Below are positions 52,848 through 63,244 of a stretch of 64,000 nt of DNA, in pieces. A model generated the notes under the pieces. That model was not told the origin of the DNA, did not search any database, and worked only from the letters and a program-made list of their open reading frames with translations. Source of the stretch: Bacillota bacterium (lineage in GTDB: Bacteria > Bacillota > Clostridia > Peptostreptococcales > Anaerovoracaceae). Position numbers and translations under genes: made by a program. The DNA lies in the NCBI GenBank assembly GCA_021769295.1, contig JAETTD010000001.1, positions 1 to 64,000 on the forward strand, in the 5' to 3' direction. The number at the start of each line of letters is the position of its first letter. The stretch's first letter is position 1.

Positions 52848-52930
52848 CGTCATACAATGTATATCGTTTTGCCAAAAAAGTGATGCCGCAGGCATCACTT
52901 TTTGCGGTTTTGCTCATACAATGTATGACG
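52848..52930. repeat. 83-bp near-perfect palindrome
   Basis: Two arms of about 40 bp (52848-52887 and 52891-52930) meet at a 3-nt loop. The inner 13 bp (AAAAAGTGATGCC/GGCATCACTTTTT, 52875-52903) are perfect. The outer arms both carry CGTCATACA...GTAT with a few mismatches. The inner part could terminate transcription in both directions. The outer arms go well beyond a simple terminator. It lies between two transcription units. Confidence 0.8.
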
Positions 52931-52934
52931 GCAA

Positions 52935-53080
52935 CCCCGGATATTGATGCAGCAAGACGGAGCAGAGGACAGCAATGCGGAGCCACCCACGGCGGGGTGC
53001 GTTGTAATCCGGGGCACGCACAGCGGGGCACTGGCGGGACGGAGCACTGGCAGGGCGGGGCGCTGCCACAGCGCCCACAC
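52935..53080. repeat. GC-rich degenerate repeat stretch
   Basis: About 145 bp of clearly higher GC than the neighbourhood, with recurring GGGGC, GCACTGGC and GGCGGG words (for example GCGGGGCACTGGCGGGACGG). Overlapping ORFs on both strands have low-complexity Arg/Pro/Gly/Ala translations and no ribosome-binding sites, so I do not call a gene. It separates the 83-bp palindrome from the end of the V-ATPase operon. Confidence 0.55.
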
Positions 53081-53084
53081 ACAA

Positions 53085-53115
53085 GAACAGGCAGCGCCTG
53101 CGGCGCTGCCTGTTC
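53085..53115 (-). terminator. Stem-loop at the end of the V-ATPase operon
   Basis: A 13-bp perfect stem (GAACAGGCAGCGC/GCGCTGCCTGTTC) with a 5-nt loop lies 10 bp beyond the subunit D stop. The T tail on the minus strand is weak (TTCTTGTGTG), so it may act partly as an mRNA 3'-end stabiliser. Confidence 0.7.
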
Positions 53116-53124
53116 ACACCATAT

Positions 53125-53805
53125 TTACGCTCCGTAAGCTTCTTCGTCACGTTCGCGTTTTTCTTCTATAGCTTCTTTCAGAATCATGTCCTTAACCTTC
53201 ATGAGGCGGGTCTGATTTCCTCTCTCGTTTTCATCCAGCTTCATGACTATATATTTTATGGTCATTTCAAGTTGCGGGATTTTGACGTATTCGAGGGCGT
53301 TTACACGGCGGCGGGTCTTTTCGAGCTCTGCCGCAAGCATTGCCGCTTCCTTCTCCTTGGCCGCCAAATCAAGCATCAGAGGCAGCACTCCGGAAAGTCC
53401 GTATATGGCCGCATCCAGCTCTCCCGAAGTGGAAGCAAAACCATAGGGATAGATGTCCGCCGAGTCGGAAGCCGTCGTCTTATAATCGAAGACCGGCACA
53501 TCCACGCTCATGACATTCTTGCCGGAGACTTCAAGCTCAACCCCCTGCTTCGGAAACATGAGTGCTTCTTCCAGAACCTCCTGACTCATCACTGCGCTGG
53601 CTACCGAAAAGCTTTCATAAACCTTGGCCAGCTCCTTCTCCACTTCTTCACGAAGCCGCTTGTTTTCACGGGCCAGTTCAAGAAAACCCTTCATAAGCTG
53701 GTCACGTTTATCCTTCATAAGCTTGTGACCCCGTCTTGCGGTGGCGAGCCTCCTCTTCAAGGTCGTAAGCATCATTCTGGTAGGATTTACATTTAATCTT
53801 TCCAT
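53125..53805 (-). CDS. ntpD: V-type ATPase subunit D
   Basis: A 226-residue central-shaft subunit. The start LNVNPTRMMLTTLKRRLATA and GHKLMKDKRDQLM are the D-subunit signature; the C-terminal half is a long coiled coil (RRVNALEYVKIPQLEMTIKY). It rotates inside the A3B3 head. Last gene of the operon, 9 bp after subunit B. Confidence 0.95.
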   Translation of the reverse strand: MERLNVNPTRMMLTTLKRRLATARRGHKLMKDKRDQLMKGFLELARENKRLREEVEKELAKVYESFSVASAVMSQEVLEEALMFPKQGVELEVSGKNVMSVDVPVFDYKTTASDSADIYPYGFASTSGELDAAIYGLSGVLPLMLDLAAKEKEAAMLAAELEKTRRRVNALEYVKIPQLEMTIKYIVMKLDENERGNQTRLMKVKDMILKEAIEEKRERDEEAYGA

Positions 53806-53814
53806 AGCTTCTCC

Positions 53815-55185
53815 TTACTTGCCGAGATACTTTTCAATATACTCGTCCTTGATTCTCTTGAGCTCGCTCTTAGGAAGCATTTCCAAGAGCTTCCAGCCTA
53901 TTGAAAGAGTCTCCTCTATGGTTCTGTCTGTTTCGTAGCCCTGGGAAACGTATTGTTTCTCGAAGGCCTGAGAGAATCTGGCATATTTTAAATCGGTCTC
54001 AGTCAGCGCTGCTTCACCCAAAATGGTTACAAGCTCGAGAGCTTCCTTTCCTTTTGCATAAGCCGCAAAGAGCTGATTCATGGTATCTGCATGGTCCTCT
54101 CTCGTCTTGCCCTTGCCGATACCCTTATCCTTAAGCCTCGATAACGACGGCAGTACGTCGATAGGCGGCTTTATGCCCTTTCTGTAAAGTTCTCTCGAGA
54201 GAATAATCTGTCCCTCGGTGATATATCCGGTCAGGTCCGGTATCGGATGAGTCTTGTCATCCTCCGGCATGGTCAGAATAGGAATCATGGTAATGGAACC
54301 GTCGAAGCCTCTCTTACGTCCAGCTCTTTCATACATAGTAGCAAGGTCGGTATAGAGGTAACCCGGATATCCACGTCTGCCCGGAACTTCCTTTCTCGCT
54401 GCGGATACTTCACGCAGAGCCTCAGCATAGTTGGTAATATCGGTCAATATTACGAGAACATGCATACCAAGGTCAAAGGCAAGGTATTCCGCCGCAGTCA
54501 GCGCCATACGAGGCGTAGCTATACGCTCAACGGCAGGGTCGTTGGCAAGGTTCATGAACAGAACGGTTCTGTCGATTGCTCCGGTCCTTCTGAAATCGGA
54601 AGCAAAGAACTCAGCTTCTTCGTGAGTGATACCGATAGCCGCAAAGACTACCGCAAAGTTTCCTTCGCTTCCCCTTACCTTGGCCTGACGTGCAATCTGA
54701 GCCGCAAGGTTTGCATGAGGAAGGCCTGAAGCCGAGAATATAGGCAGCTTCTGTCCTCTTACCAGCGTATTGAGACCGTCTATGGCAGATACGCCTGTCT
54801 GTATAAACTCGGAAGGATAGTCACGGGCTGCCGGGTTCATCGGCAAGCCGTTTATATCCATTCGCTTTTCGGCAATGATTTCAGGGCCGCCGTCCTTTGG
54901 ACGTCCCATACCGTCAAAGACTCTTCCCAATATGTCGGGAGAAACGGCAAGCTGGGTACCTCTGCCCATGAACTTTACCGTGCTCTCTTTCAAATTGATT
55001 CCGGTGGAACTTTCAAAGAGCTGTACGAGGGCATTGGTCCCGTTTACTTCAAGAACCTTGCAAAGTCTCTTTTCGCCGCTCGGCAAAGTGATTTCGCCAA
55101 GTTCGTCATAAGTTACGTTTTCAACGTCCTTTACCAGCATAAGAGGACCAACAACTTCACTTATGGTTTTATATTCTTTAATCAT
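53815..55185 (-). CDS. ntpB: V-type ATPase subunit B (non-catalytic)
   Basis: A 456-residue subunit. It has the conserved [20 protein letters not shown] (one break), [30 protein letters not shown] [16 protein letters not shown] in place of a full Walker A, and [16 protein letters not shown]. It alternates with subunit A in the head and has regulatory nucleotide sites. It overlaps subunit A by 8 bp and is followed by subunit D. Confidence 0.96.
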   Translation of the reverse strand: MIKEYKTISEVVGPLMLVKDVENVTYDELGEITLPSGEKRLCKVLEVNGTNALVQLFESSTGINLKESTVKFMGRGTQLAVSPDILGRVFDGMGRPKDGGPEIIAEKRMDINGLPMNPAARDYPSEFIQTGVSAIDGLNTLVRGQKLPIFSASGLPHANLAAQIARQAKVRGSEGNFAVVFAAIGITHEEAEFFASDFRRTGAIDRTVLFMNLANDPAVERIATPRMALTAAEYLAFDLGMHVLVILTDITNYAEALREVSAARKEVPGRRGYPGYLYTDLATMYERAGRKRGFDGSITMIPILTMPEDDKTHPIPDLTGYITEGQIILSRELYRKGIKPPIDVLPSLSRLKDKGIGKGKTREDHADTMNQLFAAYAKGKEALELVTILGEAALTETDLKYARFSQAFEKQYVSQGYETDRTIEETLSIGWKLLEMLPKSELKRIKDEYIEKYLGK

Positions 55186-56956
55186 CGTCTTCGTCCTCCC
55201 CTATCGTAAGTTCGGAAATGGATTTTCTCATTTCCTCCATAATATCATCAAAGGCTTTATCTATATCCTTTTCCTCAACATACTTAAAACGACCTATTTT
55301 CTCCCTCACCGGAAGTTCGAGAATCCTTGTAAAGTTGGCACCCTTAGCTATGGCTTCTCTTGCCGCTTCATGGTATGAGAGAATCAGCTTAAGCAGCTTA
55401 TACTGCTTATTCAAGGAAGTGTAGGTGTCAATCTCGTGGAAAGCGTTCTGATGCAGGTAGTCTTCACGAATGGACTTTGTCACTTCAAGCTTAAGTCTGT
55501 CTTCGTGGGAAAGACCGTCAACACCTACCAGCTGTACAACCTCTTCCAGCTCCGCTTCTTCCTGCAAAAGGGCAATGGTTCTCGCTCTGAGCTGCGGGAA
55601 TTCCTTGTTTACATTTTCGGCATACCATTCTTCCAGCCTGTCAACGTACAGAGAATAGCTCTGAAGCCAGTTGATTGCCGGGAAGTGTCTCTTATATGCC
55701 AGTGAAGAATCCAGGCACCAGAACACCTTTACTATTCTCAGGGTAGCCTGAGATACAGGCTCCGAAATATCTCCTCCCGGAGGAGATACGGCTCCTATTG
55801 CGGAAAGGGCTCCAAGTCTGCCCTCTTTACCGAGGGATACGGTTCTTCCTGCACGCTCATAGAACTGAGCCAGTCTTGACGCAAGATATGCAGGGTATCC
55901 TTCTTCGCCCGGCATTTCTTCAAGACGTCCTGACATTTCACGAAGAGCCTCTGCCCACCTTGATGTGGAGTCAGCCATAATGGCTACCGAATATCCCATA
56001 TCTCTGAAATACTCTGCTATTGTTATTCCCGTATATATGGAAGCTTCACGGGCCGCTACAGGCATGTCGGAAGTGTTGGCAATAAGCACGGTTCTCTTCA
56101 TTATGGATTCGCCTGTGTTCGGGTCTTTCAGTTCAGGGAATTCCATAAGAACGTCCGTCATCTCGTTTCCACGTTCGCCGCAGCCTATATATACTACTAT
56201 TTCAGCGTCTGCCCACTTGGCAAGCTGATGCTGCACTACGGTTTTACCTGAGCCGAAAGGTCCGGGAACCGCCGCAACTCCTCCCTTAGCGATAGGGAAA
56301 AGGGTGTCTATGACACGCTGACCGGTTATCAGCGGCATTTCGGGAACCAGTTTTTCTTTGTAAGGTCTGCCTTTTCTTACAGGCCACTTCTGCATCATGG
56401 TAAGTTCTTTAAGCTGACCGTCATCGGTGCGTACTCTGCATACCACCTCTTCAACGGTAAACTCGCCTTCCTCTATGGATTCAACCGTTCCGCTGATTCC
56501 GAAAGGCACCATTATGCGCTGTTCCACGACGATGGTTTCCTGAACCGTTCCGATAATATCTCCGGCCTCAACCTCGTCTCCGACCTTTACCTTAGGCACA
56601 AACTGCCATTTCTTTGTTCTCGACAGCGACGGAACCTTGATTCCCCTCGTAATATTGGAGCCTGCAACCTCACGCATGGCTTCAAGAGGTCTCTGAATAC
56701 CGTCATACATGGTTTCGATAAGTCCCGGGCCGAGCTCTACCGAAAGAGGCGCTCCCGTGGTTACAACGGGCACTCCCGGTCCGATTCCTGCGGTTTCTTC
56801 ATAAACCTGAATTGAGGCTTTGTCGCCTCTCATTTCTATTATTTCACCTATCAGGCCCTGCTCACCTACGTGAACCACGTCAAACATGTTGGCTTCTTCC
56901 ATACCTGACGCTACTACCAAAGGTCCCGATACTTTTACTACTTTACCTTGACTCAT
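55178..56956 (-). CDS. ntpA: V-type ATPase subunit A (catalytic)
   Basis: A 592-residue catalytic subunit. Walker A GPFGSGKT (232-239, Lys238), the A-subunit non-homologous region (about 115-190), [15 protein letters not shown] and [14 protein letters not shown] are all present. It hydrolyses ATP to drive ion pumping, or makes ATP in reverse. It follows subunit F by 6 bp and overlaps subunit B by 8 bp. Confidence 0.97.
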   Translation of the reverse strand: MSQGKVVKVSGPLVVASGMEEANMFDVVHVGEQGLIGEIIEMRGDKASIQVYEETAGIGPGVPVVTTGAPLSVELGPGLIETMYDGIQRPLEAMREVAGSNITRGIKVPSLSRTKKWQFVPKVKVGDEVEAGDIIGTVQETIVVEQRIMVPFGISGTVESIEEGEFTVEEVVCRVRTDDGQLKELTMMQKWPVRKGRPYKEKLVPEMPLITGQRVIDTLFPIAKGGVAAVPGPFGSGKTVVQHQLAKWADAEIVVYIGCGERGNEMTDVLMEFPELKDPNTGESIMKRTVLIANTSDMPVAAREASIYTGITIAEYFRDMGYSVAIMADSTSRWAEALREMSGRLEEMPGEEGYPAYLASRLAQFYERAGRTVSLGKEGRLGALSAIGAVSPPGGDISEPVSQATLRIVKVFWCLDSSLAYKRHFPAINWLQSYSLYVDRLEEWYAENVNKEFPQLRARTIALLQEEAELEEVVQLVGVDGLSHEDRLKLEVTKSIREDYLHQNAFHEIDTYTSLNKQYKLLKLILSYHEAAREAIAKGANFTRILELPVREKIGRFKYVEEKDIDKAFDDIMEEMRKSISELTIGEDEDDD

Positions 56957-56962
56957 ATCTAT

Positions 56963-57283
56963 TTATTCACCTCCGAATAGGATGTCCGCACCTACGGCGC
57001 GCTCCACAGACTTTTTGACCCCTTCCATTCCTATGCCCAGACTGCCGTCTTTGCTCGGGATAGGTATGACCGCAGGAAGTCTGCTGTCTCTGTATTCTGC
57101 AACCTGCTGTAACATATCTTTGTAAAGCTGCTCCGTCACATATATGATTGCAAAGCCTTCCTCCGCAATCTTTTTAAGGACTTTTTCCGCCTCTTCATGG
57201 CTGTCGCAAGGGAAAACCTCGATACCGACAGCTTTGAAACCGAGAATGCTTTCCCTGTCTCCTATTACTCCTATCTTATACAT
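56963..57283 (-). CDS. ntpG: V-type ATPase subunit F
   Basis: A 106-residue central-stalk subunit with a Rossmann-like fold. IGVIGDRESILGFKAVGIEV and FAIIYVTEQLYKDM are typical of subunit F (called NtpG in Enterococcus). It binds subunit D in the rotor. It overlaps the end of subunit C by 8 bp. Confidence 0.92.
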   Translation of the reverse strand: MYKIGVIGDRESILGFKAVGIEVFPCDSHEEAEKVLKKIAEEGFAIIYVTEQLYKDMLQQVAEYRDSRLPAVIPIPSKDGSLGIGMEGVKKSVERAVGADILFGGE

Positions 57284-58283
57284 AAGTTTCCCTTAACCTT
57301 TCCGTGATAACTTCCTTTGGCGTTCCGGCGATTTTGCCTGTAAGTATCATCCTCAGATTCTTAACTTCGCTTTCCTTTGCAATTATGAAAGCCGCCGCAG
57401 GTTCTATGCCGAAAGAAACGAATTTTGCATTTTTGATATATTCCATGCGCTTATTGTCGCAAAGCTTTTCCATAAGAGAGTAAAGCCCCGTGTCCCTTGC
57501 AGCGACTGCGCCTTTCTCAATGATTTCGGCAAATCCGTAAGGGCTGAACCGCTCTCCCAGCTGCTGATAATTTTCTTCGTAGCTTGAAACGAACAGGCTT
57601 TGGCTTATATCTCCTCCTTCGAGGAAAACCTTCTGAAAGAATGTCCACGGCTTGCCCATTTGCCGAAGTCTTACGAAAGTCGTCACGTTCAATATGTCGA
57701 TTAAAAGTCTGACATATCCCGTCAAAAATCCGTTTTCCGATTCTTCTGCCAGACGCAGCATCTCTTTATAACATGCTTTATCTAAAATTATATCCACTTC
57801 CTGAGGGTCTCTGCCCTTTCCGAAAACTTCCGAAGCCTCGGTTATGGCTTCCCTCATCTCAGCGGAAAGAAATACCAGATTCCGCTCCTTAATCATGCTC
57901 TCAAGGTTCTTCGGCTCAAATCTTCCTCCCGGCGCCAAATAGCCTTCGGAAGATATGCCTAAAAACGAGGCTTTGAGAATAGCCTTTGCGTTGTGATAAT
58001 CCTTGACGCATTTAAGGAATTCGAGCTCGCTTCCCTCGGGAATGGCGGAAAATACCATGGCGTATGTCTTTTCTTCCTCAGCATTGAGAATTTTTACGAA
58101 ATCTCTGGGATTTTCAAGGGGCTTTCCGTCACCGTATCCGTATTCTTCGATGACAGCCATGGCGCCGCCGAAATCCCTCGCCTCTGCGGCCTTTATCAGG
58201 TCTGCTTCCGGAATTAAAGTTCTTTCGCTTGCCCTTATGAGAGCGGAGCTGAATATATATGAGTCTTCTCTATGTTTACTCAT
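57276..58283 (-). CDS. ntpC: V-type ATPase subunit C
   Basis: A 335-residue, mostly helical subunit (d-type) that joins the rotor shaft to the membrane ring. The pattern AKFVSFGIEPAAAFIIAKESEVKNLRMI (in two parts) and LRLIDILN-like RLLIDILNVTTFVRLRQM are diagnostic. It lies between subunits E and F in the conserved gene order. Confidence 0.92.
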   Translation of the reverse strand: MSKHREDSYIFSSALIRASERTLIPEADLIKAAEARDFGGAMAVIEEYGYGDGKPLENPRDFVKILNAEEEKTYAMVFSAIPEGSELEFLKCVKDYHNAKAILKASFLGISSEGYLAPGGRFEPKNLESMIKERNLVFLSAEMREAITEASEVFGKGRDPQEVDIILDKACYKEMLRLAEESENGFLTGYVRLLIDILNVTTFVRLRQMGKPWTFFQKVFLEGGDISQSLFVSSYEENYQQLGERFSPYGFAEIIEKGAVAARDTGLYSLMEKLCDNKRMEYIKNAKFVSFGIEPAAAFIIAKESEVKNLRMILTGKIAGTPKEVITERLRETYV

Positions 58284-58295
58284 AGACCCTTCTCC

Positions 58296-58886
58296 TTATT
58301 TTTCGGACGGGAAAAGTATTTTGGCCACTTCTCCTGTAAGCTCACGGCATTTTTCATCCATAACAGCCTCAATGGAGTTGTTGATATATATCTGTCCGTT
58401 TTGGAGCATATATCCGCCTTTTAAATTTCTCGTCTCCTGAGATAATACAAAATTGCCGCCCGGCAGCGAAGCGTTGAGCGCATCTACTACCTTTTGGCCT
58501 ATGGAATCCCTTTCCTTCTCATTGAAAATCAGGCTTCCTCCACAGACTCCGGCATTTCTGCCCATATTTGCAAGCAGTTCCACATATTTGGATTCTTCCA
58601 TAGAAAGTATAAAGTCTAAGGCTTTATCGAAGCACTCGGTAATCAGCTCCTGTTTCTTTGAAAGAATTATTTTTTTGCTGTCTATATCGGCAACGGATTT
58701 TCTGCGGCTGATGATTTTTTCTTTTTCCTCTTCCGCAGCTTTAACGGCCACATCCGTCTCAATCCTGATTCGTTCCTCAAGCTCATCTATGACGGTACGG
58801 TTTCTCTGCTTGGCAGCATTAAGTATCTGCTCGCTTTCCGTTTGCGCCTCATCTATGATTGCCGACGTAATCTTCTCTATACTCAT
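58296..58886 (-). CDS. ntpE: V-type ATPase subunit E
   Basis: A 196-residue peripheral-stalk subunit: a charged N-terminal coiled coil (about 1-95) followed by a globular domain with GGYMLQNGQIYINNSIEAVM, the subunit E signature. It pairs with subunit H/G to form the stator. It follows subunit K. Confidence 0.9.
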   Translation of the reverse strand: MSIEKITSAIIDEAQTESEQILNAAKQRNRTVIDELEERIRIETDVAVKAAEEEKEKIISRRKSVADIDSKKIILSKKQELITECFDKALDFILSMEESKYVELLANMGRNAGVCGGSLIFNEKERDSIGQKVVDALNASLPGGNFVLSQETRNLKGGYMLQNGQIYINNSIEAVMDEKCRELTGEVAKILFPSEK

Positions 58887-58908
58887 AATTCATCCACCTT
58901 TCGGTATC

Positions 58909-59388
<480 letters not shown>

Positions 59389-61359
59389 TTATTCCTCCTC
59401 TTGCTCTATCTTTATATATTTTGTCTTCTTACGGAATGGCTCAAAAGGTTCGCCGCCGTCTTCATAAAACTTTCCGAAGAATTCCACATACTGCAATCTG
59501 CTGGCATGTATAAACGCTCCCAGAGCATTTATGGCTATGTTGAGCGCATGGCCGAAGATAAATACCACGACCAGTATTATAAGCCCTGCGATGCCTCCTC
59601 CGAAAAGAGAGCCCATCGTATTTACGACCTGCGCAATAACGCCTGTGGCAAGCCCCAGTGCCAGAAGTCTTGCATAGGACAGTATATCCGACAGATAGCT
59701 GGTAATGTTGTATATGTTGCTTAATCCGCCCGTTATCTTGCCTATGCCTTTGTTATGTCTGCCGCCTGTAAGCAAAAGACCGGCTGCGCCTATTATGGCA
59801 AGCCACTTTCCTATTCCCGGCAGCACAGGCGATACGGATGAACCGCCAAGCAATGCAATTAAGCCGATTATGGTGAAGTACCAAAAGCCTTCGTCGCAAA
59901 GGGCGTCAAACCAATTGCCCTCTTTAATCTGCATGTAAGCTTTGATTCCCATACCTATAAACAGGTGTATTACGCCCAGCGCCAGCGAAAATATCAGAAG
60001 CTTCATCGGGTCATCGAGAGGATTGAACCACAGCGGCGCTACGGTCACCTCTTTTCCAAGGATCGTCCTTGCAAATACCTGAATGAAATCTCCGAACCAA
60101 CCTCCGAACATGGCGCCCCAGAATACGGTGGAAATTCCGCAGTAGAAAAACAGTTTAATCATCTTGTATGTCGTTCCTTCAAGTTTGAACTTCTTCAAGG
60201 CAAGAAGGCATCCGACCGCCATGATGATTCCGTATCCCGCATCGCTGAGCATCATGCCGAAAAACACGGCATAAAACAGTGCAAATATACTTGTCGGATC
60301 AAACCCCCTGTAATCCGGCAGAGAATACATCTCGGTAATAGCTTCAAAAGGTACAAAAAAGTTCTTATTGTCTAAAAGGACAGGCACTTCGTCCCCTTCT
60401 TCGGGCTGGGCAAATTGATAGAAGCAATTCATCGAATCGAGAAGTGCCGACGCCTTGCCCACCAGCCTTTCCGGAATCCATCCTTCAAGGCAGAAAGTCT
60501 TTTTTGTCTTCAGTAATTTTGATTTGATTTTTTCTTTATCTGATTCAATGGCAATCACATCGCAGTAATTTTCGATTGAATGCCTTAAGGTTGCCATGGA
60601 AGAGGCTTCTCTTTCTATGTCCTTTATCTGAGCCTCCAAAGCTTCCTTCTCTCCCCTGATTCTTTCCGAATTTTCTGCTGCGGTTCCCTTAAGTCCTTTA
60701 AAGTAAACCTCCGAAAATCCTTTCTGTTTCAGCAAAGCCATGATTTCATCTTCCTGACTTATGAGACATATAAACGCTATATAATTGAAATCTTTGTCGG
60801 AGTTTATCCGTTTTACAACTATTCCTCCGAATTCTTCAAGCTCGTTTATAAGCTCGGTCACATCCACCGCTATCGGAACTATTCCCTCATGTATTATGGC
60901 TTTTGGAGTCTTTATCATCTCCAGAGGGGTAGCATATCCGAGCCACGGCGCAATAAGAATCTCATCCTGTTCAAGTTTGTTTATCCGGTCGTTGGTTTCT
61001 CTCAGTCGTTCTTCCAAAGCCAAAACGCTTTTGATGCTTTCTTCTGCGCTTTCTCTGTCGATTTTTTTGACCGTATCGGACTTCATCAGCCTTCTCGTCT
61101 TAAAGAGCGGTTCCCTTGAAAGGTCATATTTTTCAAGAAACCTCAATGCCGATTCTGCCCTGTTCAGTTTTGCATCGAGAGCAGCTGCTCTGTCATGACC
61201 GTCATCGAGAATAACCAGACTTCTCATTTCTTCGTCAGCAAGCTTGTTTTTCTGATCCACAAGTTCGCATGCTCCGAAATCCATGAGCTTGCCCATGATA
61301 GATTCTTTTTGTTCATCAAGGCCTATCACTGCAACCTTTTGCATTTTAACGATTGACAC
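59389..61359 (-). CDS. ntpI: V-type ATPase subunit I
   Basis: A 656-residue subunit. Residues 1-330 are cytoplasmic and helical (stator contact); residues about 350-650 have about seven membrane helices including FFGMMLSDAGYGIIMAVG and SYLSDILSYARLLALGLATG with the essential arginine for ion passage. It overlaps the upstream small stalk subunit by 14 bp. Confidence 0.94.
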   Translation of the reverse strand: MSIVKMQKVAVIGLDEQKESIMGKLMDFGACELVDQKNKLADEEMRSLVILDDGHDRAAALDAKLNRAESALRFLEKYDLSREPLFKTRRLMKSDTVKKIDRESAEESIKSVLALEERLRETNDRINKLEQDEILIAPWLGYATPLEMIKTPKAIIHEGIVPIAVDVTELINELEEFGGIVVKRINSDKDFNYIAFICLISQEDEIMALLKQKGFSEVYFKGLKGTAAENSERIRGEKEALEAQIKDIEREASSMATLRHSIENYCDVIAIESDKEKIKSKLLKTKKTFCLEGWIPERLVGKASALLDSMNCFYQFAQPEEGDEVPVLLDNKNFFVPFEAITEMYSLPDYRGFDPTSIFALFYAVFFGMMLSDAGYGIIMAVGCLLALKKFKLEGTTYKMIKLFFYCGISTVFWGAMFGGWFGDFIQVFARTILGKEVTVAPLWFNPLDDPMKLLIFSLALGVIHLFIGMGIKAYMQIKEGNWFDALCDEGFWYFTIIGLIALLGGSSVSPVLPGIGKWLAIIGAAGLLLTGGRHNKGIGKITGGLSNIYNITSYLSDILSYARLLALGLATGVIAQVVNTMGSLFGGGIAGLIILVVVFIFGHALNIAINALGAFIHASRLQYVEFFGKFYEDGGEPFEPFRKKTKYIKIEQEEE

Positions 61360-61672
61360 TTGATTCCACTATCCTTTCCGCAATAAAATTTATAGCTTCA
61401 TTTTGTTTTTTCATCGCTTGCTCCGTCATGTTGTCACAAGCTTCCTTTGCTCTTGCCATGGCTTTATCGTATTCCTCTCCGGCAATTTTTTGCCCTTCTT
61501 CAATCAAAGCCCGGCATTTTACTTTTTCTGCAGCAAAAGCCTCATCTACGAGCCGGTTTGCTTTGGCGTCCGTCTCTTCGGTGAGCTTCTTTGCTGAAAG
61601 CCTTGCGTCACGGCGCATTTGGTCTGCCCGTTCTTCTGCTTCCTTAATTAACCTAAGTTCCTCAGTAAACAA
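61346..61672 (-). CDS. ntpF: V-type ATPase subunit H/G (peripheral stalk)
   Basis: A 108-residue, highly charged coiled-coil protein (EELRLIKEAEERADQMRRDA) of the NtpF/AhaH type that partners subunit E in the outer stalk. First gene of the nine-gene operon H-I-K-E-C-F-A-B-D. The start is TTG at 61672, 7 nt after AGGAGG. An 11-bp perfect inverted repeat lies 37-62 nt upstream. Confidence 0.85.
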   Translation of the reverse strand: MFTEELRLIKEAEERADQMRRDARLSAKKLTEETDAKANRLVDEAFAAEKVKCRALIEEGQKIAGEEYDKAMARAKEACDNMTEQAMKKQNEAINFIAERIVESSVNR

Positions 61673-61708
61673 TCTCTCCCCTCCTTACCTGGTTTTTTTA
61701 TCCAATCA

Positions 61709-61734
61709 AGATTTTATCTGTAAAGATAAAATCT
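61709..61734. promoter_or_regulatory. Inverted repeat ahead of the V-ATPase operon
   Basis: AGATTTTATCT-GTAA-AGATAAAATCT is an 11-bp perfect inverted repeat in the 153-bp gap between whiA and the V-ATPase operon. On the minus strand it is not followed by a T run, so it is an unlikely terminator. It may be an operator or a stem in the leader. Confidence 0.5.
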
Positions 61735-61825
61735 ACCCCTTATTCTAAAAATACCACAAAATATTCATGCTTAACAAAAAAATGCCAAAATAATGTTTTA
61801 TTTCATAAATAGTTTGTACAGTATT

Positions 61826-62767
61826 TCAAAGTTTAGATGCGATATCAACAATTTTTTTAAGCCTGCTGTTTACTCCCGATTTTTTAAGAGGAGGCCGGCA
61901 CATTTTTCCTATATCGGAAATGGAGACTTCTGGGTTTTCTCTTCTCAGCACCGCCACTTCCCGAAGTTTTTCGGGAAGCCATTTCAGTCCCTTAACTTCA
62001 TCTATTTTATCTATAGCGGCTACCTGCTTCATCGCCGCCTCCACCGTACGGTTAAGATTTGCGTCGTCGCAGTTGGTCATCCTGTTGGCGTCATTTTTAA
62101 CTGATTTTTCGACCAGTATGTTCTCTATCATGAGGGAATGGGTATCTGCGCCCATGATTCCGAGGGTATCTCCTATATAATCGGCTTTTTTCATATAAAC
62201 CACATAGGATTTCCGCCTTTTAAATTCCTTGGCCTGCAAATCCGTAAAGGAATTTATGAGACGCCTTAAATCTTTTGCAAGGGTCTCGGTTCGGCACACG
62301 AATTCGAGATGATAAGATTTCTCGGGGTCGCTCATGGTTCCGGCTCCCAAGAATACGCCTCTCAAATATGCTTTTTTGCAGCATTTACTCTTTACTATGC
62401 CGTCATATATGCCGTCGGAGATATAGTTGTTGCCTTCCCTAACGAGAAGTATCCCTGTTTCTCTCAGAATCTGCTCACTGCGGTTTTCTGAATCTATGGT
62501 TATATTGTAGGCTCTTTTTTTGCCTACTGAATTGCTCTCGCCCACTTCGAGGGTCGTTTCTATATCGAAATAATCGTGCAGGAGCTTTTTGTAGTGGCGG
62601 ATTATAGCCGGATTTTCGGATGTGACTATAATTTTAAACCTGCCTCCTCCTGCAAGGCCTATGCTTCCGGAAACCCGCAGAAACCCTGCTATCTCGGCAA
62701 GCTGGCAGCACTTTTTTTCAGGTTCTATTCTTGATAATTCATTTTTAACTTCTGCTGCAAAAGACAT
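61826..62767 (-). CDS. whiA: DNA-binding protein WhiA
   Basis: A 313-residue protein with an N-terminal LAGLIDADG-like half (AEIAGFLRVSGSIGL, CKKAYLRGVFLGAGTMSDPEKSY in two parts) and a C-terminal HTH (LRREN..VSISDIGKMCRPP, GVNSRLKKI). WhiA affects sporulation or cell division in Gram-positive bacteria. In many Firmicutes it follows rapZ and yvcK; here no such genes are found upstream. AGGAGG precedes the ATG, and TATAAT (62792-62797, minus strand) is a candidate -10 box. Confidence 0.93.
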   Translation of the reverse strand: MSFAAEVKNELSRIEPEKKCCQLAEIAGFLRVSGSIGLAGGGRFKIIVTSENPAIIRHYKKLLHDYFDIETTLEVGESNSVGKKRAYNITIDSENRSEQILRETGILLVREGNNYISDGIYDGIVKSKCCKKAYLRGVFLGAGTMSDPEKSYHLEFVCRTETLAKDLRRLINSFTDLQAKEFKRRKSYVVYMKKADYIGDTLGIMGADTHSLMIENILVEKSVKNDANRMTNCDDANLNRTVEAAMKQVAAIDKIDEVKGLKWLPEKLREVAVLRRENPEVSISDIGKMCRPPLKKSGVNSRLKKIVDIASKL

Positions 62768-62976
62768 ATCCCTAATTCCTCCGTTAAGAAGATTATACTA
62801 TGTTTTTGATTTGTGCGCCACCGAAACCGTATTAAACCGCCTGCTTTTATGCTTTGCGTCACATTCTATAGTGTTTCAATGTTTATTCATATATACATAT
62901 AATCCAAAATGTCTGAAAATTGAACATATTAAAGTTTTTGTACTAAGAGATTATCTTAGACTTATCCCGGTATGAA

Positions 62977-63197
62977 TGCCGTAAATTTTGAAAAAATGCT
63001 CAGATGCGGCATTATGGGGTGCATAATGATGACCAAACTGCCGTATTTTTAGAAAAATTCTTTATATACGGCATTTTTTGGCCTCCAACAGCTAAAAAAA
63101 TGCCGCATTCTTGAAAAAATTTCTCGAATGCGGCATTATCGCTACTCAGTACGCTGTTAAACTGCCGTAAATCATAAAATTTTATTGAATTGCGGCA
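62977..63197. repeat. Palindrome array 5 (four units, 62-bp period)
   Basis: Units at 62977-63011, 63039-63073, 63101-63135 and 63163-63197, each 35 bp with TGCCG/CGGCA ends at exact 62-bp steps. Unit 3 has a long stem (TGCCGCATTC/GAATGCGGCA). Sequence differs from the other arrays outside the ends. It lies between whiA and the M20 gene, both on the minus strand. The rest of this 477-bp gap (62768-62976) holds the whiA promoter region and a 6-bp hairpin CTAAGA/TCTTAG (62944-62960). Confidence 0.9.
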
Positions 63198-63244
63198 TTT
63201 CGGCAATCCGGCCTAAACAATCCGCCTTGCTACACTACACATGA

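Noticed and set aside
52781..53137. Several overlapping ORFs on both strands in the GC-rich stretch
   Set aside because: Low-complexity translations rich in Arg, Gly, Pro and Ala, no ribosome-binding sites, overlap with the palindrome, terminator and ntpD end; explained by high GC giving few stops.
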